NCBI RefSeq assembly: GCF_000426285.1
Contig: NZ_AUFB01000004.1
Location: 186,001-250,000 of the forward strand
Source: Rhizobium leucaenae USDA 9039
GTDB lineage: Bacteria; Pseudomonadota; Alphaproteobacteria; Rhizobiales; Rhizobiaceae
Length of the DNA: 64,000 bases
Direction: 5' to 3'
Every line of letters starts with the position of its first letter. Positions within the stretch are counted from its first letter, which is position 1. Position numbers and translations under genes: made by a program. Below are positions 43,808-53,047 of this stretch, one piece after another. The notes under the pieces are model-generated. The model was not told the origin of the DNA, made no database searches, and saw only the letters and a program-made list of their open reading frames with translations.

Positions 43808-44470
43808 TCAATCGTCCGAGTATCGCTGCTCGCGCCAGGGATCGCCATACATGTGATAGCCGTTCTTCTCCCAGAAGCCGGCCCGGTCGGCACCGATGAG
43901 CTCGATGCGGTTCAGCCACTTGGCGCTCTTCCAGAAATAAAGATGCGGCACGACGAGACGCATCGGACCACCATGCTCACGCGTCAGCGGCTGGCCCTCC
44001 CACGCCGTGGCCAGAATAGCATCCTCGGCAGCAAAATCGGCAAGCGGCAGATTGGTGATATAGCCGTCATAGCTCGTCAGCAGCACATGCTGCGCCTCGA
44101 CAGTCGGCATGGCGAGATCAAGCAGATCGCGCGTCGAAACGCCTTCCCAGCGATTGTCGTAGCGCGACCAGGTTGTCACGCAATGAATGTCGCTAACCCT
44201 GGTGCTCTGTTCGATCGCCTGAAAAGCGGCCCAATTCAGACTGAGCCGCGTTTCCACGAACCCAAGCACATCAAGCCGCCAGCTCGATAGCGAAACCTGC
44301 GGCTGCTGACCGAGATCGAGCACCGGCCAATTCCTGACGAGATGCTGCCCCGGCGGCAAGCGCTCGGTTTCCGGCCGGCTGATGCGCCCGGTCAGAAATT
44401 TGCCCTCCGCCGCCCAGCGGCGCTTGGAGGCAGTGAGCTTGCTGTCGGCGGGGATCTGATCATCGCTCAT
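43808..44470 (-). CDS. Sulfite-oxidase-fold molybdopterin oxidoreductase, cytosolic
   Basis: 220 residues. The molybdenum-ligating Cys is in SDIHCVTTWSRYDNRWEGVS, followed by LLTSYDGYITNLPLADF and the substrate-side HGGPMRLVVPHLYFWKSAKW, all typical of the sulfite-oxidase fold family without heme or dimerisation domains. No signal peptide or Tat motif is present, unlike YedY/MsrP and unlike the second such protein at 54719-55495. The expected cofactor is molybdopterin; the reaction and electron partner are unknown. The gene is followed at 77 bp by hutD on the same strand, but hutD overlaps functionally with hutU, so common transcription with hut is doubtful. Confidence 0.82.
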   Translation of the reverse strand: MSDDQIPADSKLTASKRRWAAEGKFLTGRISRPETERLPPGQHLVRNWPVLDLGQQPQVSLSSWRLDVLGFVETRLSLNWAAFQAIEQSTRVSDIHCVTTWSRYDNRWEGVSTRDLLDLAMPTVEAQHVLLTSYDGYITNLPLADFAAEDAILATAWEGQPLTREHGGPMRLVVPHLYFWKSAKWLNRIELIGADRAGFWEKNGYHMYGDPWREQRYSDD

Positions 44471-44547
44471 GCGGGCATCCTCTCTGCTGCGCAGAAATAG
44501 GATAGCGGGGGCATGTCCATGTCAAGTCAGAGGCAGTTGATAGCCGG

Positions 44548-45111
44548 CTATATTGCTTCGATGGCGATGCAGAACAGCTCCGCCTTGCCAAAGATGGAGC
44601 GCCGTGTGGCGTGATCATCCGAGATAAGCAAGCAGTCCCCCGCGGCAAGCGTCCTACCGTCGACCTCGGCATTGCCGCGATGGCAAAGAACAAGACTAGT
44701 CCCACCGGCGAAAGCGACTTCACTATTTCCGTCAACCGAAACGCGCTGCACCGAATGCGTGAAGCGTCCCCGCCGCGTCATCACGTTGAGATCCGTGATC
44801 GTCCCATTGATCAAGGTTGCCGAGGTCGGCGCATCGGCGGCAAAGGGCAGCGGCTCACTCGCCTGCGTCAGGCCTTCCGGCGCGCGCCCCTCGATAAAGA
44901 GGGTCATGCCTGCGCCATCGAGAATGGATAGCGTGCGATCGATGCCGGGGAAAACCGAAAACGGCCCGTCCGTGGCAACGGTCGCCATGCTGACGCGCCA
45001 GTCGAATTCGGCAAGCCCGGCACCCTCGGGCGAAACGGCGATTTCCACCGTCTCGCCGCCGCCGTTTTTCCAAGGCATGCGTTTGTGGTCGCTGGCGCGC
45101 AGCAGCTTCAT
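44548..45111 (-). CDS. hutD: HutD family protein
   Basis: 187 residues from ATG 45111 (MKLLRASDHKRMPWKNGGGE), the typical HutD N-terminus; upstream extension would run into hutU. It is a small bicupin protein: motifs include VSMATVATDGPFSVFPGIDR, TLSILDGAG and DLNVMTRRGRFTHSVQRVSV. HutD is found in many hut operons; it is thought to bind formylglutamate or urocanate-type ligands and to tune operon expression, but has no proven enzyme activity. The start is one base after the hutU stop, so translation is coupled. It is the last gene of the hutI-hutH-hutU-hutD unit. Confidence 0.9.
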   Translation of the reverse strand: MKLLRASDHKRMPWKNGGGETVEIAVSPEGAGLAEFDWRVSMATVATDGPFSVFPGIDRTLSILDGAGMTLFIEGRAPEGLTQASEPLPFAADAPTSATLINGTITDLNVMTRRGRFTHSVQRVSVDGNSEVAFAGGTSLVLCHRGNAEVDGRTLAAGDCLLISDDHATRRSIFGKAELFCIAIEAI

Positions 45112-45112
45112 C

Positions 45113-46798
45113 TTAGTTCCCCAGGATAGCCGGCAGGCGCAGGCCCTGCTTCTTGGCCCAATCGAGGGCGATGTCGTAGCCGGCATCGGCGTGGCGCATG
45201 ACGCCGGTTGCCGGGTCGTTCCAGAGAACCCGCTCTAAGCGCTTGGCCGCATCATCCGTGCCGTCGGCGCAGATGACCATGCCGGAGTGCTGGGAAAAGC
45301 CCATGCCGACGCCGCCGCCATGGTGCAGCGACACCCAGGTGGCGCCCGATGCGGTGTTGAGCAGCGCATTGAGCAGCGGCCAGTCGGAAACGGCATCCGA
45401 ACCGTCCTTCATGGCTTCCGTTTCGCGGTTCGGCGAAGCGACCGAGCCGGAGTCCAGATGGTCACGGCCGATGACAACAGGCGCCTTCAGCTCACCGTTC
45501 CTGACCATTTCGTTGAAGGCCAGACCGAGGCGGTGGCGATCGCCGAGGCCAACCCAGCAAATGCGCGCCGGCAGGCCCTGGAAGGCGATGCGCTCGCGCG
45601 CCATGTCGAGCCAGTTGTGCAGGTGCTTGTTGTCAGGCAGTAGCTCCTTCACCTTGGCGTCGGTCTTGTAGATATCCTCCGGATCGCCCGAGAGAGCCGC
45701 CCAACGGAACGGACCGATACCGCGGCAGAAGAGCGGACGGATATAGGCCGGCACGAAGCCCGGGAAGGCGAAGGCGTTTTCGAAACCCTCGCCCTTGGCG
45801 ACCTGGCGGATGTTGTTGCCATAGTCGAGCGTCGGCACGCCGGCATTCCAGAAATCGACCATTGCTTCGACATGCACCCTCATCGAAGCGCGAGCGGCAG
45901 CTTCGACGGCTTTCGGATCGCTCTCGCGCTTGGCTCTGTGTTCGGCCACAGTCCAGCCCGCCGGCAGATAGCCATTCAGCGGGTCGTGGGCAGAAGTCTG
46001 GTCGGTGACGATATCCGGGCGCGGGCCGCCGGCCTTCATGCGCTTCACTAGCTCGGGGAAGATTTCTGCGGCGTTGCCGAGCAGTCCGACGGACTTGGCT
46101 TCGCCGGCCTTTGTCCACTTGTCGATCATGGCAAGCGCTTCATCCAGCGTCTTTGCCTTCTCGTCGACATAGCGGGTGCGCAGGCGGAAATCGATGCGGG
46201 TTTCATCAGATTCGACAGCGAGGCAGCAGGCGCCGGCCATGACGGCCGCCAGCGGCTGCGCGCCGCCCATGCCGCCGAGGCCGCCGGTCAGGATCCACTT
46301 GCCCTTGAGGTTGCCGTTATAATGCTGGCGGCCGGCTTCGACGAAGGTCTCATAGGTGCCCTGCACGATGCCCTGCGTGCCGATATAGATCCACGATCCG
46401 GCCGTCATCTGGCCGTACATGGCAAGGCCCTTCTTATCCAGCTCGTTGAAGTGATCCCAGGTCGCCCAGTGCGGCACGAGGTTGGAATTGGCGATCAGCA
46501 CGCGCGGCGCATCCTTATGGGTGCGGAACACGGCGACCGGCTTACCGGACTGCACGAGCAGCGTCTCATCTTCGTTGAGCGTCTTCAGCGTCGCAGCGAT
46601 ACGGTCGAAATCGTCCCAGGTGCGGGTAGCGCGGCCGATGCCGCCATAGACGACCAGCTCGTTCGGGTTTTCCGCAACGTCCGGGTCGAGATTGTTCATC
46701 AGCATGCGCAGCGGCGCTTCGGTCATCCAGCTCTTGGCGTTGAGCTCCGGGCCGCGAGGTGCGCGGATTTCGCGGATATTATGGCGTGGGTTGGTCAT
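45113..46798 (-). CDS. hutU: Urocanate hydratase
   Basis: 561 residues, full length. It converts urocanate to 4-imidazolone-5-propionate with tightly bound NAD, the second step of histidine breakdown. Visible signatures: [20 protein letters not shown], the Rossmann region [20 protein letters not shown], and the active-site stretch [20 protein letters not shown] with its conserved Cys and [20 protein letters not shown] toward the C-terminus. The gene begins two bases before the hutH stop boundary (one-base gap) and ends one base before hutD. No truncation or frameshift is seen. Confidence 0.97.
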   Translation of the reverse strand: MTNPRHNIREIRAPRGPELNAKSWMTEAPLRMLMNNLDPDVAENPNELVVYGGIGRATRTWDDFDRIAATLKTLNEDETLLVQSGKPVAVFRTHKDAPRVLIANSNLVPHWATWDHFNELDKKGLAMYGQMTAGSWIYIGTQGIVQGTYETFVEAGRQHYNGNLKGKWILTGGLGGMGGAQPLAAVMAGACCLAVESDETRIDFRLRTRYVDEKAKTLDEALAMIDKWTKAGEAKSVGLLGNAAEIFPELVKRMKAGGPRPDIVTDQTSAHDPLNGYLPAGWTVAEHRAKRESDPKAVEAAARASMRVHVEAMVDFWNAGVPTLDYGNNIRQVAKGEGFENAFAFPGFVPAYIRPLFCRGIGPFRWAALSGDPEDIYKTDAKVKELLPDNKHLHNWLDMARERIAFQGLPARICWVGLGDRHRLGLAFNEMVRNGELKAPVVIGRDHLDSGSVASPNRETEAMKDGSDAVSDWPLLNALLNTASGATWVSLHHGGGVGMGFSQHSGMVICADGTDDAAKRLERVLWNDPATGVMRHADAGYDIALDWAKKQGLRLPAILGN

Positions 46799-46799
46799 G

Positions 46800-48335
46800 T
46801 CATATCTCCAGAGAGGGCAGAATGCCGGCGGATACGGATGCGTTGAGCGCGCCGGAAGCGACGAGGTCGCTGGCGGCCTTTAGATCGTTTGCCATGTAGC
46901 GGTCCTCATCCAGCGTGGGGGCTGCAGCACGGATAGTGGCAATGGCAAGGGTCAGTTCCGGACTGGTAGTCAGCGGCGCGCGAAGTTCGACGCCCTGCGC
47001 TGCCGTCAGCGCCTCGATGCCGACGATGCCGAAGAGATTGTCGGTCATCGGCAGGAGCCGGCGCGCGCCATGGCAAGCCATGGACACATGGTCTTCCTGG
47101 TTGGCTGACGTCGGCGTCGAATCGACGGAAGCCGGATGCGACATCTGCTTGTTTTCCGACATCAGCGCGGCGGAGGTGACCTCGGCAATCATCAGTCCGG
47201 AGTTCAGGCCGGGCTTCTTGGCGAGGAAAGCCGGCAAGCCGTAGCTCAGGGCCGGATCGACCAGCAGCGCGATGCGGCGCTGCGAGATCGCGCCGATCTC
47301 GCAGACAGCGATCGCGATCTGATCGGCGGCGAAAGCTACCGGCTCGGCATGGAAGTTGCCGCCGGACACCACAGAATTATCAGACAGGACAAGCGGATTG
47401 TCGGTGACCGCATTGGCCTCGATTTCAAGCGTTCGGCCGGCCGAACGCAGGAGATCCAGGCAGGCACCGTCGACTTGCGGCTGGCAGCGAATGCAGTAGG
47501 GATCCTGGACGCGCTCGTCGCCCTCGATATGACTTTGACGGATCACGGAACCGGCAAGCAGGCCGCGAAGGGCAGCGGCGGTATCGATCTGGCCCTTATG
47601 GCCGCGCAGCGTGTGGATATCGGGATGGAACGGCGCGGACGAGCCCATGGCGGCATCCGTCGACATCGCGCCGGTGATCAATGCTGCCTGCGCGGCGCGA
47701 TGGGCGCGGAAAAGGCCGGCAAGAGCGAGGGCCGTGGAGACCTGCGTGCCATTGATCAGTGCCAGGCCTTCCTTGGCCGCAAGCACGACCGGCGTCAGTC
47801 CAGCCTTTTTTAGCGCCGCAGCGCCGTCCAGCCGTTCGCCGGCATAAAAGGCCTCGCCGTGACCCATCATCACTGCCGTCATATGCGCGAGCGGGGCGAG
47901 ATCGCCGGACGCGCCGACGGAACCCTTCTCGGGAATGACGGGCATGACGCCCTTTTCAAGCATCGCCTCGATCAACCGCACCAATTCCAGCCGTACGCCG
48001 GAAGCGCCGCGGCCAAGCGAGATCAGCTTCAGCGACATGATCAGGCGGACGACATTCTCCGGCAGCGGCTGGCCGACGCCGCAGCAATGCGAAAGGATCA
48101 GATTGCGCTGCAGGGTGGCAACGTCGGCGCTGTCGATCTTGATGGAAGCCAGTTTGCCGAATCCGGTGTTGATGCCGTAGACCGGCGCATTACCGGCGGC
48201 GATCTCGGCGATACGCACAGCGGCTTTGAGAATGCCGGCATTGAAGGAAGTATCGAGCTTGGCAGGCTCGCCGGTCCAATAGATCGTAGCCAATTGTTTC
48301 AGCGAGACGGAGCCGGGATGGAGTGTGACGGTCAT
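46800..48335 (-). CDS. hutH: Histidine ammonia-lyase
   Basis: 511 residues, full length. It removes ammonia from histidine to form urocanate. The MIO prosthetic group would form from Ala142-Ser143-Gly144 in [20 protein letters not shown]. Other signatures: [12 protein letters not shown] near residue 55, [18 protein letters not shown], and the DNPLV segment in [11 protein letters not shown]. The ATG overlaps the hutI stop by 4 bp (48332-48335), and the stop is one base before hutU, so the unit is tightly coupled. The sequence points to HutH and not tyrosine or phenylalanine lyase because of genomic context and the QVDGACLD region. Confidence 0.97.
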   Translation of the reverse strand: MTVTLHPGSVSLKQLATIYWTGEPAKLDTSFNAGILKAAVRIAEIAAGNAPVYGINTGFGKLASIKIDSADVATLQRNLILSHCCGVGQPLPENVVRLIMSLKLISLGRGASGVRLELVRLIEAMLEKGVMPVIPEKGSVGASGDLAPLAHMTAVMMGHGEAFYAGERLDGAAALKKAGLTPVVLAAKEGLALINGTQVSTALALAGLFRAHRAAQAALITGAMSTDAAMGSSAPFHPDIHTLRGHKGQIDTAAALRGLLAGSVIRQSHIEGDERVQDPYCIRCQPQVDGACLDLLRSAGRTLEIEANAVTDNPLVLSDNSVVSGGNFHAEPVAFAADQIAIAVCEIGAISQRRIALLVDPALSYGLPAFLAKKPGLNSGLMIAEVTSAALMSENKQMSHPASVDSTPTSANQEDHVSMACHGARRLLPMTDNLFGIVGIEALTAAQGVELRAPLTTSPELTLAIATIRAAAPTLDEDRYMANDLKAASDLVASGALNASVSAGILPSLEI

Positions 48336-49588
48336 CGGTCGAATTTTTCTCCCTTGAAAACGCGGGCATGAAGCGGATTGAAGCCGATGCGATAGACAAG
48401 CTCGGCAGGGCTTTCGATGTTCCAGATGGCGAAATCGGCCGATTTGCCGGCCTCCAGCGTGCCCGTCTTGGTGAGCAGGCCGAGAGCCCGGGCACCTTCA
48501 CGGGTGGCACCCGCGATGCATTCCTCGACGGTCAGACCGAAGAGGGTCGCCGCCATGTTCATCGTCAGCAGCATAGAGGTCAGCGGCGAGGTGCCGGGAT
48601 TGCAATCGGTGGCGATGGCGATCGCAACACCTGCCTCACGCAGCACCTTGACCGGAGGTTTCTGCTTTTCATGGATGGCGTAGAAGGCGCCGGGCAGGAG
48701 AACCGCGACCGTGCCGGCCTCCGCCATCGCTTTCACGCCATCCTCATCGAGATATTCGAGGTGGTCGGCGGAAAGAGCGCCATAGGAGGCGGCAAGCTTG
48801 GCGCCGCCGAGATTGGAAAGCTGCTCGGCATGCAGTTTCACAGGGATACCGAGCGACTTGGCACGATCGAACACACGGGCGATCTCGGCCGGCGAAAAGG
48901 CAATCCCCTCGCAGAAGCCGTCGACGGCATCGGCCAGGCCCCTGGCATGCGCCTGCTCCAGACCCGGCAACACGACATCGGAAATATAGTCGCCGTTCCG
49001 ACCCTTATAATCCGCCGGCGTCGCATGCGCGGCGAGATAGGACGTGACGACGCGGACCGGACGGGCATCTTCCAGCGCCCGGGCGGCTTGCAGCATCTTC
49101 AATTCGGATTCGACGCTGAGGCCGTAGCCGGATTTCACCTCGATGGTGCTGACGCCTTCGGCAAGCAGCGTGTCGAGGCGCGGTAAGGCAGTCGCAATGA
49201 GATCATTGACGGACAGCGCGCGCGTTGCGTTGACGGAGGAAACGATGCCGCCCCCGGCGCGAGCAATCTCTTCGTAGCTCGCACCTTCCAGCCGCATCTC
49301 GAATTCGCGGGCGCGGTTGCCGCCGTGAACGATGTGCGTGTGGCAATCGATGATACCAGGCGTGACCCAACGTCCCCCGAGATCGACGATTTCGGCATCG
49401 CCGATCTCAGGCGCATCGCTTTCGCGACCTGCGAAAACGATGTGGCCATCCTTGGTCAGGATCGCACCCTTCTCGACAATGCCGAGCCCCGGCCGATCGC
49501 CTTGCAAGGTCACCAAACGGGCATTGCGCCAAAGGCGGCTTTTACCTTCGGATATCACGCTATCGCTGGAAAAATTGTTCCCACTCAT
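48332..49588 (-). CDS. hutI: Imidazolonepropionase
   Basis: 418 residues from ATG 49588 ([20 protein letters not shown]); the open frame upstream to 49672 covers the operator and is rejected. It opens the imidazolone ring to formiminoglutamate. It is a metal-dependent amidohydrolase: the HxH metal motif lies in [20 protein letters not shown], with [15 protein letters not shown], a later His in [20 protein letters not shown] and the Asp in [17 protein letters not shown]. First gene of the minus-strand hut operon; divergent from hutF with 101 bp between starts, where a palindrome probably binds HutC. Confidence 0.95.
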   Translation of the reverse strand: MSGNNFSSDSVISEGKSRLWRNARLVTLQGDRPGLGIVEKGAILTKDGHIVFAGRESDAPEIGDAEIVDLGGRWVTPGIIDCHTHIVHGGNRAREFEMRLEGASYEEIARAGGGIVSSVNATRALSVNDLIATALPRLDTLLAEGVSTIEVKSGYGLSVESELKMLQAARALEDARPVRVVTSYLAAHATPADYKGRNGDYISDVVLPGLEQAHARGLADAVDGFCEGIAFSPAEIARVFDRAKSLGIPVKLHAEQLSNLGGAKLAASYGALSADHLEYLDEDGVKAMAEAGTVAVLLPGAFYAIHEKQKPPVKVLREAGVAIAIATDCNPGTSPLTSMLLTMNMAATLFGLTVEECIAGATREGARALGLLTKTGTLEAGKSADFAIWNIESPAELVYRIGFNPLHARVFKGEKFDR

Positions 49589-49618
49589 CAGCTTTACGCC
49601 TTTCCTTATGGGCTCATA

Positions 49619-49630
49619 ATGTATATACAT
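49619..49630. promoter_or_regulatory. Candidate HutC operator
   Basis: ATGTATATACAT, a perfect 12-bp dyad, in the 101-bp gap between the divergent hutI and hutF starts. HutC of the GntR family is known to bind TGTA..TACA-type dyads in hut promoters (for example in Pseudomonas), and hutC is encoded 1.5 kb away in the hutF unit. A single site could serve both directions; urocanate should release the repressor. Confidence 0.7.
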
Positions 49631-49689
49631 ATTAAAAGGGCTGACAAGAGGGATTTTGGATTCTGGATCCAAAAGGAAAGAGCTAGGTC

Positions 49690-51033
49690 ATGACGAAACT
49701 TCATGCACGTTCGGCACTGCTTCACGATGGCTGGCGGAAAAACGTCCGGCTAACTCTCGAAGACGGCCGCTTTGCCGGCGTCGAGGCAGATGTTGCGGCC
49801 GAGGCCGGCGACGAGCGGCACGACGTTCTGGTTCCCGCGATGCCTAATCTCCACAGCCATGCCTTTCAGCGCGCCATGGCGGGCCTTGCCGAAGTCCGAG
49901 GTCCGGCGAACGACAGCTTCTGGAGCTGGCGGACCGTCATGTACAAGTTCGCGCTGTCGATGACCCCCGATCATGTCGAGGCGGTGGCCGCGCAGCTCTA
50001 TATGGAAATGCTGGAGGCCGGCTTTTCCCGTGTCGGCGAGTTCCACTATCTGCATCACGACAAGGACGGCAGCCCCTATGCCAATGTCGCCGAGTTGGCC
50101 GAGCGCATCGGCGCGGCAAGCGCCGAGACCGGCATTGGGTTGACCCTGCTGCCGGTTTTCTACGCCCATTCCGGCTTCGGCGGCGCGGCCCCCATCGATG
50201 GCCAGCGGCGCTTTATCAATTCGCTCGATCGTTTCGAAGCCCTGATGACCGGCTGCCGGACGATCGTTGGCCGGCTGCCGGGCGCCGAACTCGGCCTTGC
50301 CCCGCACAGCCTGCGGGCGGTAACGCCCGAGGAGCTGGAAAAACTTGTGCCGCTAGCCGGTGATGGGCCGATCCATATCCATGTCGCCGAACAGGTGAAG
50401 GAAGTCGAGGATTGCATCGCCTGGTCGGGTGCCCGCCCCGTGCAATGGCTGCTCGACCACGCCCCGGTTGACAGGCGCTGGTGCCTTATCCACGCGACCC
50501 ATATGACCGATGATGAAACCCGGCGCATGGCGAGAAGCGGTGCGATCGCCGGCCTCTGCCCCGTGACGGAAGCCAATCTCGGCGACGGCACTTTTCCGGC
50601 GCCGCTATTCCTGGAGGAAGACGGTCGCTATGGCATCGGCTCGGATTCCAATATCCTGATCTCCGTTCCGGAAGAACTGCGGCAGCTCGAATATTCCCAG
50701 CGCCTGGCGCTGAGGGGCCGCAACGTCATCGCCACATCGGGCGGCTCGACGGCACGCGCCCTGTTCGACCACGCCATTACAGGCGGCGGCGCTGCGTTGA
50801 AGGCGCAAGCAGGGCTCGCTGTCGGCGGTTACGCCGATGTGGTCTCACTCGACGTCAGCGCCGTTCCCTATGTCTCGGGCGATCAGATCCTCGATCAATG
50901 GATGTTCGCCGGCGGCGTTACGGTCGACAGCGTCTGGGCGCAGGGCCGCAAGCAGGTCGAAGGCGGACGGCATAAGCAGAGGCAAACGATCTCCGCCCGA
51001 TTCCGCGCTGCGATGAACGAACTAATCGGTTGA
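49690..51033 (+). CDS. hutF: Formimidoylglutamate deiminase
   Basis: 447 residues, full length. It deaminates N-formimidoyl-glutamate to N-formyl-glutamate and ammonia, marking the five-step histidine pathway. Metal-binding amidohydrolase motifs: PNLHSHAFQRAMAGLAE (HxH), HIHVAEQVKEVEDC, CLIHATHMTDDE and the Asp in GIGSDSNILISVPEE. The pathway needs a HutG formylglutamate deformylase to finish; none is in the window. The gene has an AAAGGAAAG site about 10 nt before ATG 49690, is divergent from hutI and is followed by hutC 83 bp downstream. Confidence 0.95.
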   Translation: MTKLHARSALLHDGWRKNVRLTLEDGRFAGVEADVAAEAGDERHDVLVPAMPNLHSHAFQRAMAGLAEVRGPANDSFWSWRTVMYKFALSMTPDHVEAVAAQLYMEMLEAGFSRVGEFHYLHHDKDGSPYANVAELAERIGAASAETGIGLTLLPVFYAHSGFGGAAPIDGQRRFINSLDRFEALMTGCRTIVGRLPGAELGLAPHSLRAVTPEELEKLVPLAGDGPIHIHVAEQVKEVEDCIAWSGARPVQWLLDHAPVDRRWCLIHATHMTDDETRRMARSGAIAGLCPVTEANLGDGTFPAPLFLEEDGRYGIGSDSNILISVPEELRQLEYSQRLALRGRNVIATSGGSTARALFDHAITGGGAALKAQAGLAVGGYADVVSLDVSAVPYVSGDQILDQWMFAGGVTVDSVWAQGRKQVEGGRHKQRQTISARFRAAMNELIG

Positions 51034-51116
51034 AAAAGCACTTTTCCTCGCGACAATGAAATTCTAAATGAACAGAGTGGCGATCATCCAGGTCTCACGA
51101 GGAAACGGTCGGCGGC

Positions 51117-51836
51117 ATGACGACAGCTAAAGAAGCGACCCTGCATCAGCGTATCCTGAGCGATATCGAGAGCCGGATCGTTTCCGGCGATTGGCCTCCC
51201 GGCCATCGGATTCCCTTCGAGCTTGCCCTGGCGGAACAATATGACTGTTCGCGCATGACGGTGAACAAGGTGCTGACGCAGCTTGCCAGGGCTGGACTGA
51301 TCGAGCGGCGCAAGCGCTCGGGAAGTTTCGTCACGCAGCCGCAGGCGCAATCGGCAGTGTTGGAAATCCACGACATCAAGTCGGAGATCCTGTCGCTGAA
51401 CCTGCCCTATTCCCACAAAATCATGAAGCGCGCCAAGCGCAAGGGCCGCCCCGACGATGCGCGGCGGCTGCAATTTGCCGGCACGGTCTCGGTGCTGGAC
51501 ATCACCTGCATTCACTATGCCGGGCGCCGGCCCTTCTGTCTGGAAGACCGCGTCATCAATCTCGACGCCGTACCAGAGGCGGCTCAAGTCGATTTCGACG
51601 AATTGCCGCCGGGGCCATGGCTCATCAATCAGGTGCCGTGGAGTACGGCCGAACACCAGATCCGCGCCATCGCCGCGGAGAGTGAGGCCGCCGCAAGCCT
51701 GGACATCGCCAAGGGCACCGCCTGCCTCGTCATAGAACGGCGCACCTGGAGCAACCTCGGGCCGATCACCCACGTCCGCCTCACCTATCCCGGCGATCGT
51801 CATACATTGGTGGCACGCTTCACGCCGTCGAGCTGA
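51117..51836 (+). CDS. hutC: Histidine utilisation repressor, GntR family
   Basis: 239 residues. The N-terminal winged HTH is of the GntR HutC type (LHQRILSDIESRIVSGDWPP, then GHRIPFELALAEQYDCSRMT and VNKVLTQLARAGLIERRKRS). The C-terminal UTRA domain (about 95-235) has LDITCIHYAGRRPFCLEDRV and CLVIERRTWSNLGPITHVRL, the ligand-binding fold that in HutC responds to urocanate. It should repress both divergent hut units via the dyad at 49619-49630. Cotranscription with hutF makes it autoregulated. Strand, position and UTRA features support HutC over other GntR proteins. Confidence 0.92.
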   Translation: MTTAKEATLHQRILSDIESRIVSGDWPPGHRIPFELALAEQYDCSRMTVNKVLTQLARAGLIERRKRSGSFVTQPQAQSAVLEIHDIKSEILSLNLPYSHKIMKRAKRKGRPDDARRLQFAGTVSVLDITCIHYAGRRPFCLEDRVINLDAVPEAAQVDFDELPPGPWLINQVPWSTAEHQIRAIAAESEAAASLDIAKGTACLVIERRTWSNLGPITHVRLTYPGDRHTLVARFTPSS

Positions 51837-51909
51837 AAACGCTCTATCCCTTGTTTTACGCATTCCGGACGGAAAACCGCTTGGCGCTTTTCCTGGAATT
51901 GCTTAGCCG

Positions 51910-52062
51910 CTACCGGCGCTGCACGGGCTCGGTCTGCATCGGGATAAGGTTGTCGGATTGATGGATGGGCTTCACGGGGTTGACCAGCAAGATGCTGAGC
52001 GCAATCAGCACCAGCGCCAGGACAAGGATAATGCCGATCAAAAATGGACGAATGGCGATCAT
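51910..52062 (-). CDS. Small single-span membrane protein
   Basis: 50 residues from ATG 52062, with GGAGA 6 nt upstream; the in-frame ATG at 52095 adds 11 residues without a better site. It has one transmembrane helix (RPFLIGIILVLALVLIALSI) and a short polar C-terminus (HQSDNLIPMQTEPVQRR). Too short for family assignment. It is convergent with hutC and divergent from the TetR gene at 52258, with about 195 bp between the starts that also hold the TetR-gene promoter. Confidence 0.5.
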   Translation of the reverse strand: MIAIRPFLIGIILVLALVLIALSILLVNPVKPIHQSDNLIPMQTEPVQRR

Positions 52063-52222
52063 TTCGGTTCTCCAATCTTCCGTGTTTGACACCATAACGT
52101 TACAGGAAGGGGATTTTGAGGCAATCAGCTTTTGCGCTCAGCCATTGCGTGAATCTATAAAGTTTCAACCGTATTCACGATTTGCTTGAATTCTCGACGG
52201 CGAAAGCCACAATCCGAACGAC

Positions 52223-52249
52223 TTGACAGACACCCTACCAATAGGTAGG
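52223..52249 (+). promoter_or_regulatory. Promoter and operator of the TetR gene at 52258
   Basis: TTGACA at 52223-52228 is a full -35 consensus. Just after it lies CCTAC-CAATAG-GTAGG (52234-52249 including the outer bases CCTACC/GGTAGG), a dyad covering the region where the -10 would sit, and ending 8 bp before the ATG. The same CCTAC-N6-GTAGG form recurs at 53013-53028. Autorepression by the TetR protein is the natural reading. Confidence 0.75.
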
Positions 52250-52257
52250 CAAAACGG

Positions 52258-52842
52258 ATGAGCAATATTTCGACAAAAGCTGACGAAATCATCCAGTCCG
52301 CACGCGGCCTGATCATCGCGGGCGGCTACAACAGCTTCAGCTTCGCCGATATTTCGGCAGAGGTCGGTATTCGGAAAGCTAGCATCCATCACCATTTTCC
52401 GACCAAGGCCGATCTCGTCAGGATCGTCGTGGCGCGCTATCGAGAGGAGGCGCGGCAGGGCCTCGCTAAGACCGACGCTGATATTGCCGATCCGGTCGCG
52501 CGCCTTCGAGCCTATACGGGCTTCTGGGAAGCGTGCATCAGAGACAATACCGCACCCTTCTGCATCTGCGCCATGCTTGCCGCCGAACTGCCGGTCCTGC
52601 CGGCCGATGTTGCGGCTGAGGTGCGCGGCCATTTCCGCGATCTCTCGGGTTGGCTTGCCGCCGTCATGGAAAAAGGCGCGGCCGACCGCCGTCTCGTTAT
52701 GCCCCGACCGGCAACCGAGGAGGCTCTTTCGTTCATGGCGACTGTGCACGGCGCCATGCTTTCGGCCCGAGCCTATGGCGACCCGGTTGTCTTTGCCACC
52801 ATTGTCGAGCCACTGTTCGATCGACTGGCCACTTTCCATTGA
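52258..52842 (+). CDS. TetR/AcrR family regulator
   Basis: 194 residues. The HTH spans about 8-55: ADEIIQSARGLIIAGGYNSF, then SFADISAEVGIRKASIHHHF and PTKADLVRIVVARYREEARQ. The C-terminal domain (FCICAMLAAELPVLPADVAA) resembles the YcdC/AcuR-like ligand domain and has two Cys in FCICAML that could sense thiol or electrophile stress. Its promoter carries the dyad CCTAC-N6-GTAGG, and the next gene, encoding an exported protein, carries a matching dyad before its start, so this protein probably controls itself and its neighbour. The ligand is unknown. Confidence 0.85.
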   Translation: MSNISTKADEIIQSARGLIIAGGYNSFSFADISAEVGIRKASIHHHFPTKADLVRIVVARYREEARQGLAKTDADIADPVARLRAYTGFWEACIRDNTAPFCICAMLAAELPVLPADVAAEVRGHFRDLSGWLAAVMEKGAADRRLVMPRPATEEALSFMATVHGAMLSARAYGDPVVFATIVEPLFDRLATFH

Positions 52843-52906
52843 AATCATTTGTGTTTTCGTGATTTTGACGGGTAACGCGCCTCTCACGCTTGTTTGATTG
52901 GCGAAG

Positions 52907-52920
52907 CTACCGAGTGGTAG
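52907..52920 (+). promoter_or_regulatory. Degenerate third dyad of the same form
   Basis: CTAC-CGAGTG-GTAG, the same N6 spacing as the two stronger sites but with shorter arms (outer bases G and A). It lies 65 bp after the TetR gene and about 130 bp before the exported-protein gene; it may be an auxiliary operator. Confidence 0.45.
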
Positions 52921-53012
52921 ATAGGATCGCCTCGTTGCAGCACGGGATGACGATCTTTCCGGTCTTCTCATGCAAAGAATTTTGTTGGCGGCCTCGACCG
53001 CCTGTCCAAAAG

Positions 53013-53028
53013 CCTACCGACTAGTAGG
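53013..53028 (+). promoter_or_regulatory. Operator-like dyad before the exported DUF5666-like gene
   Basis: CCTAC-CGACTA-GTAGG, 19 bp before ATG 53048, identical in arms and spacing to the dyad at the TetR gene (52234-52249). It is the best evidence that the TetR protein controls this gene too. Confidence 0.7.
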
Positions 53029-53047
53029 TCTATCAAGGAGACTATTC

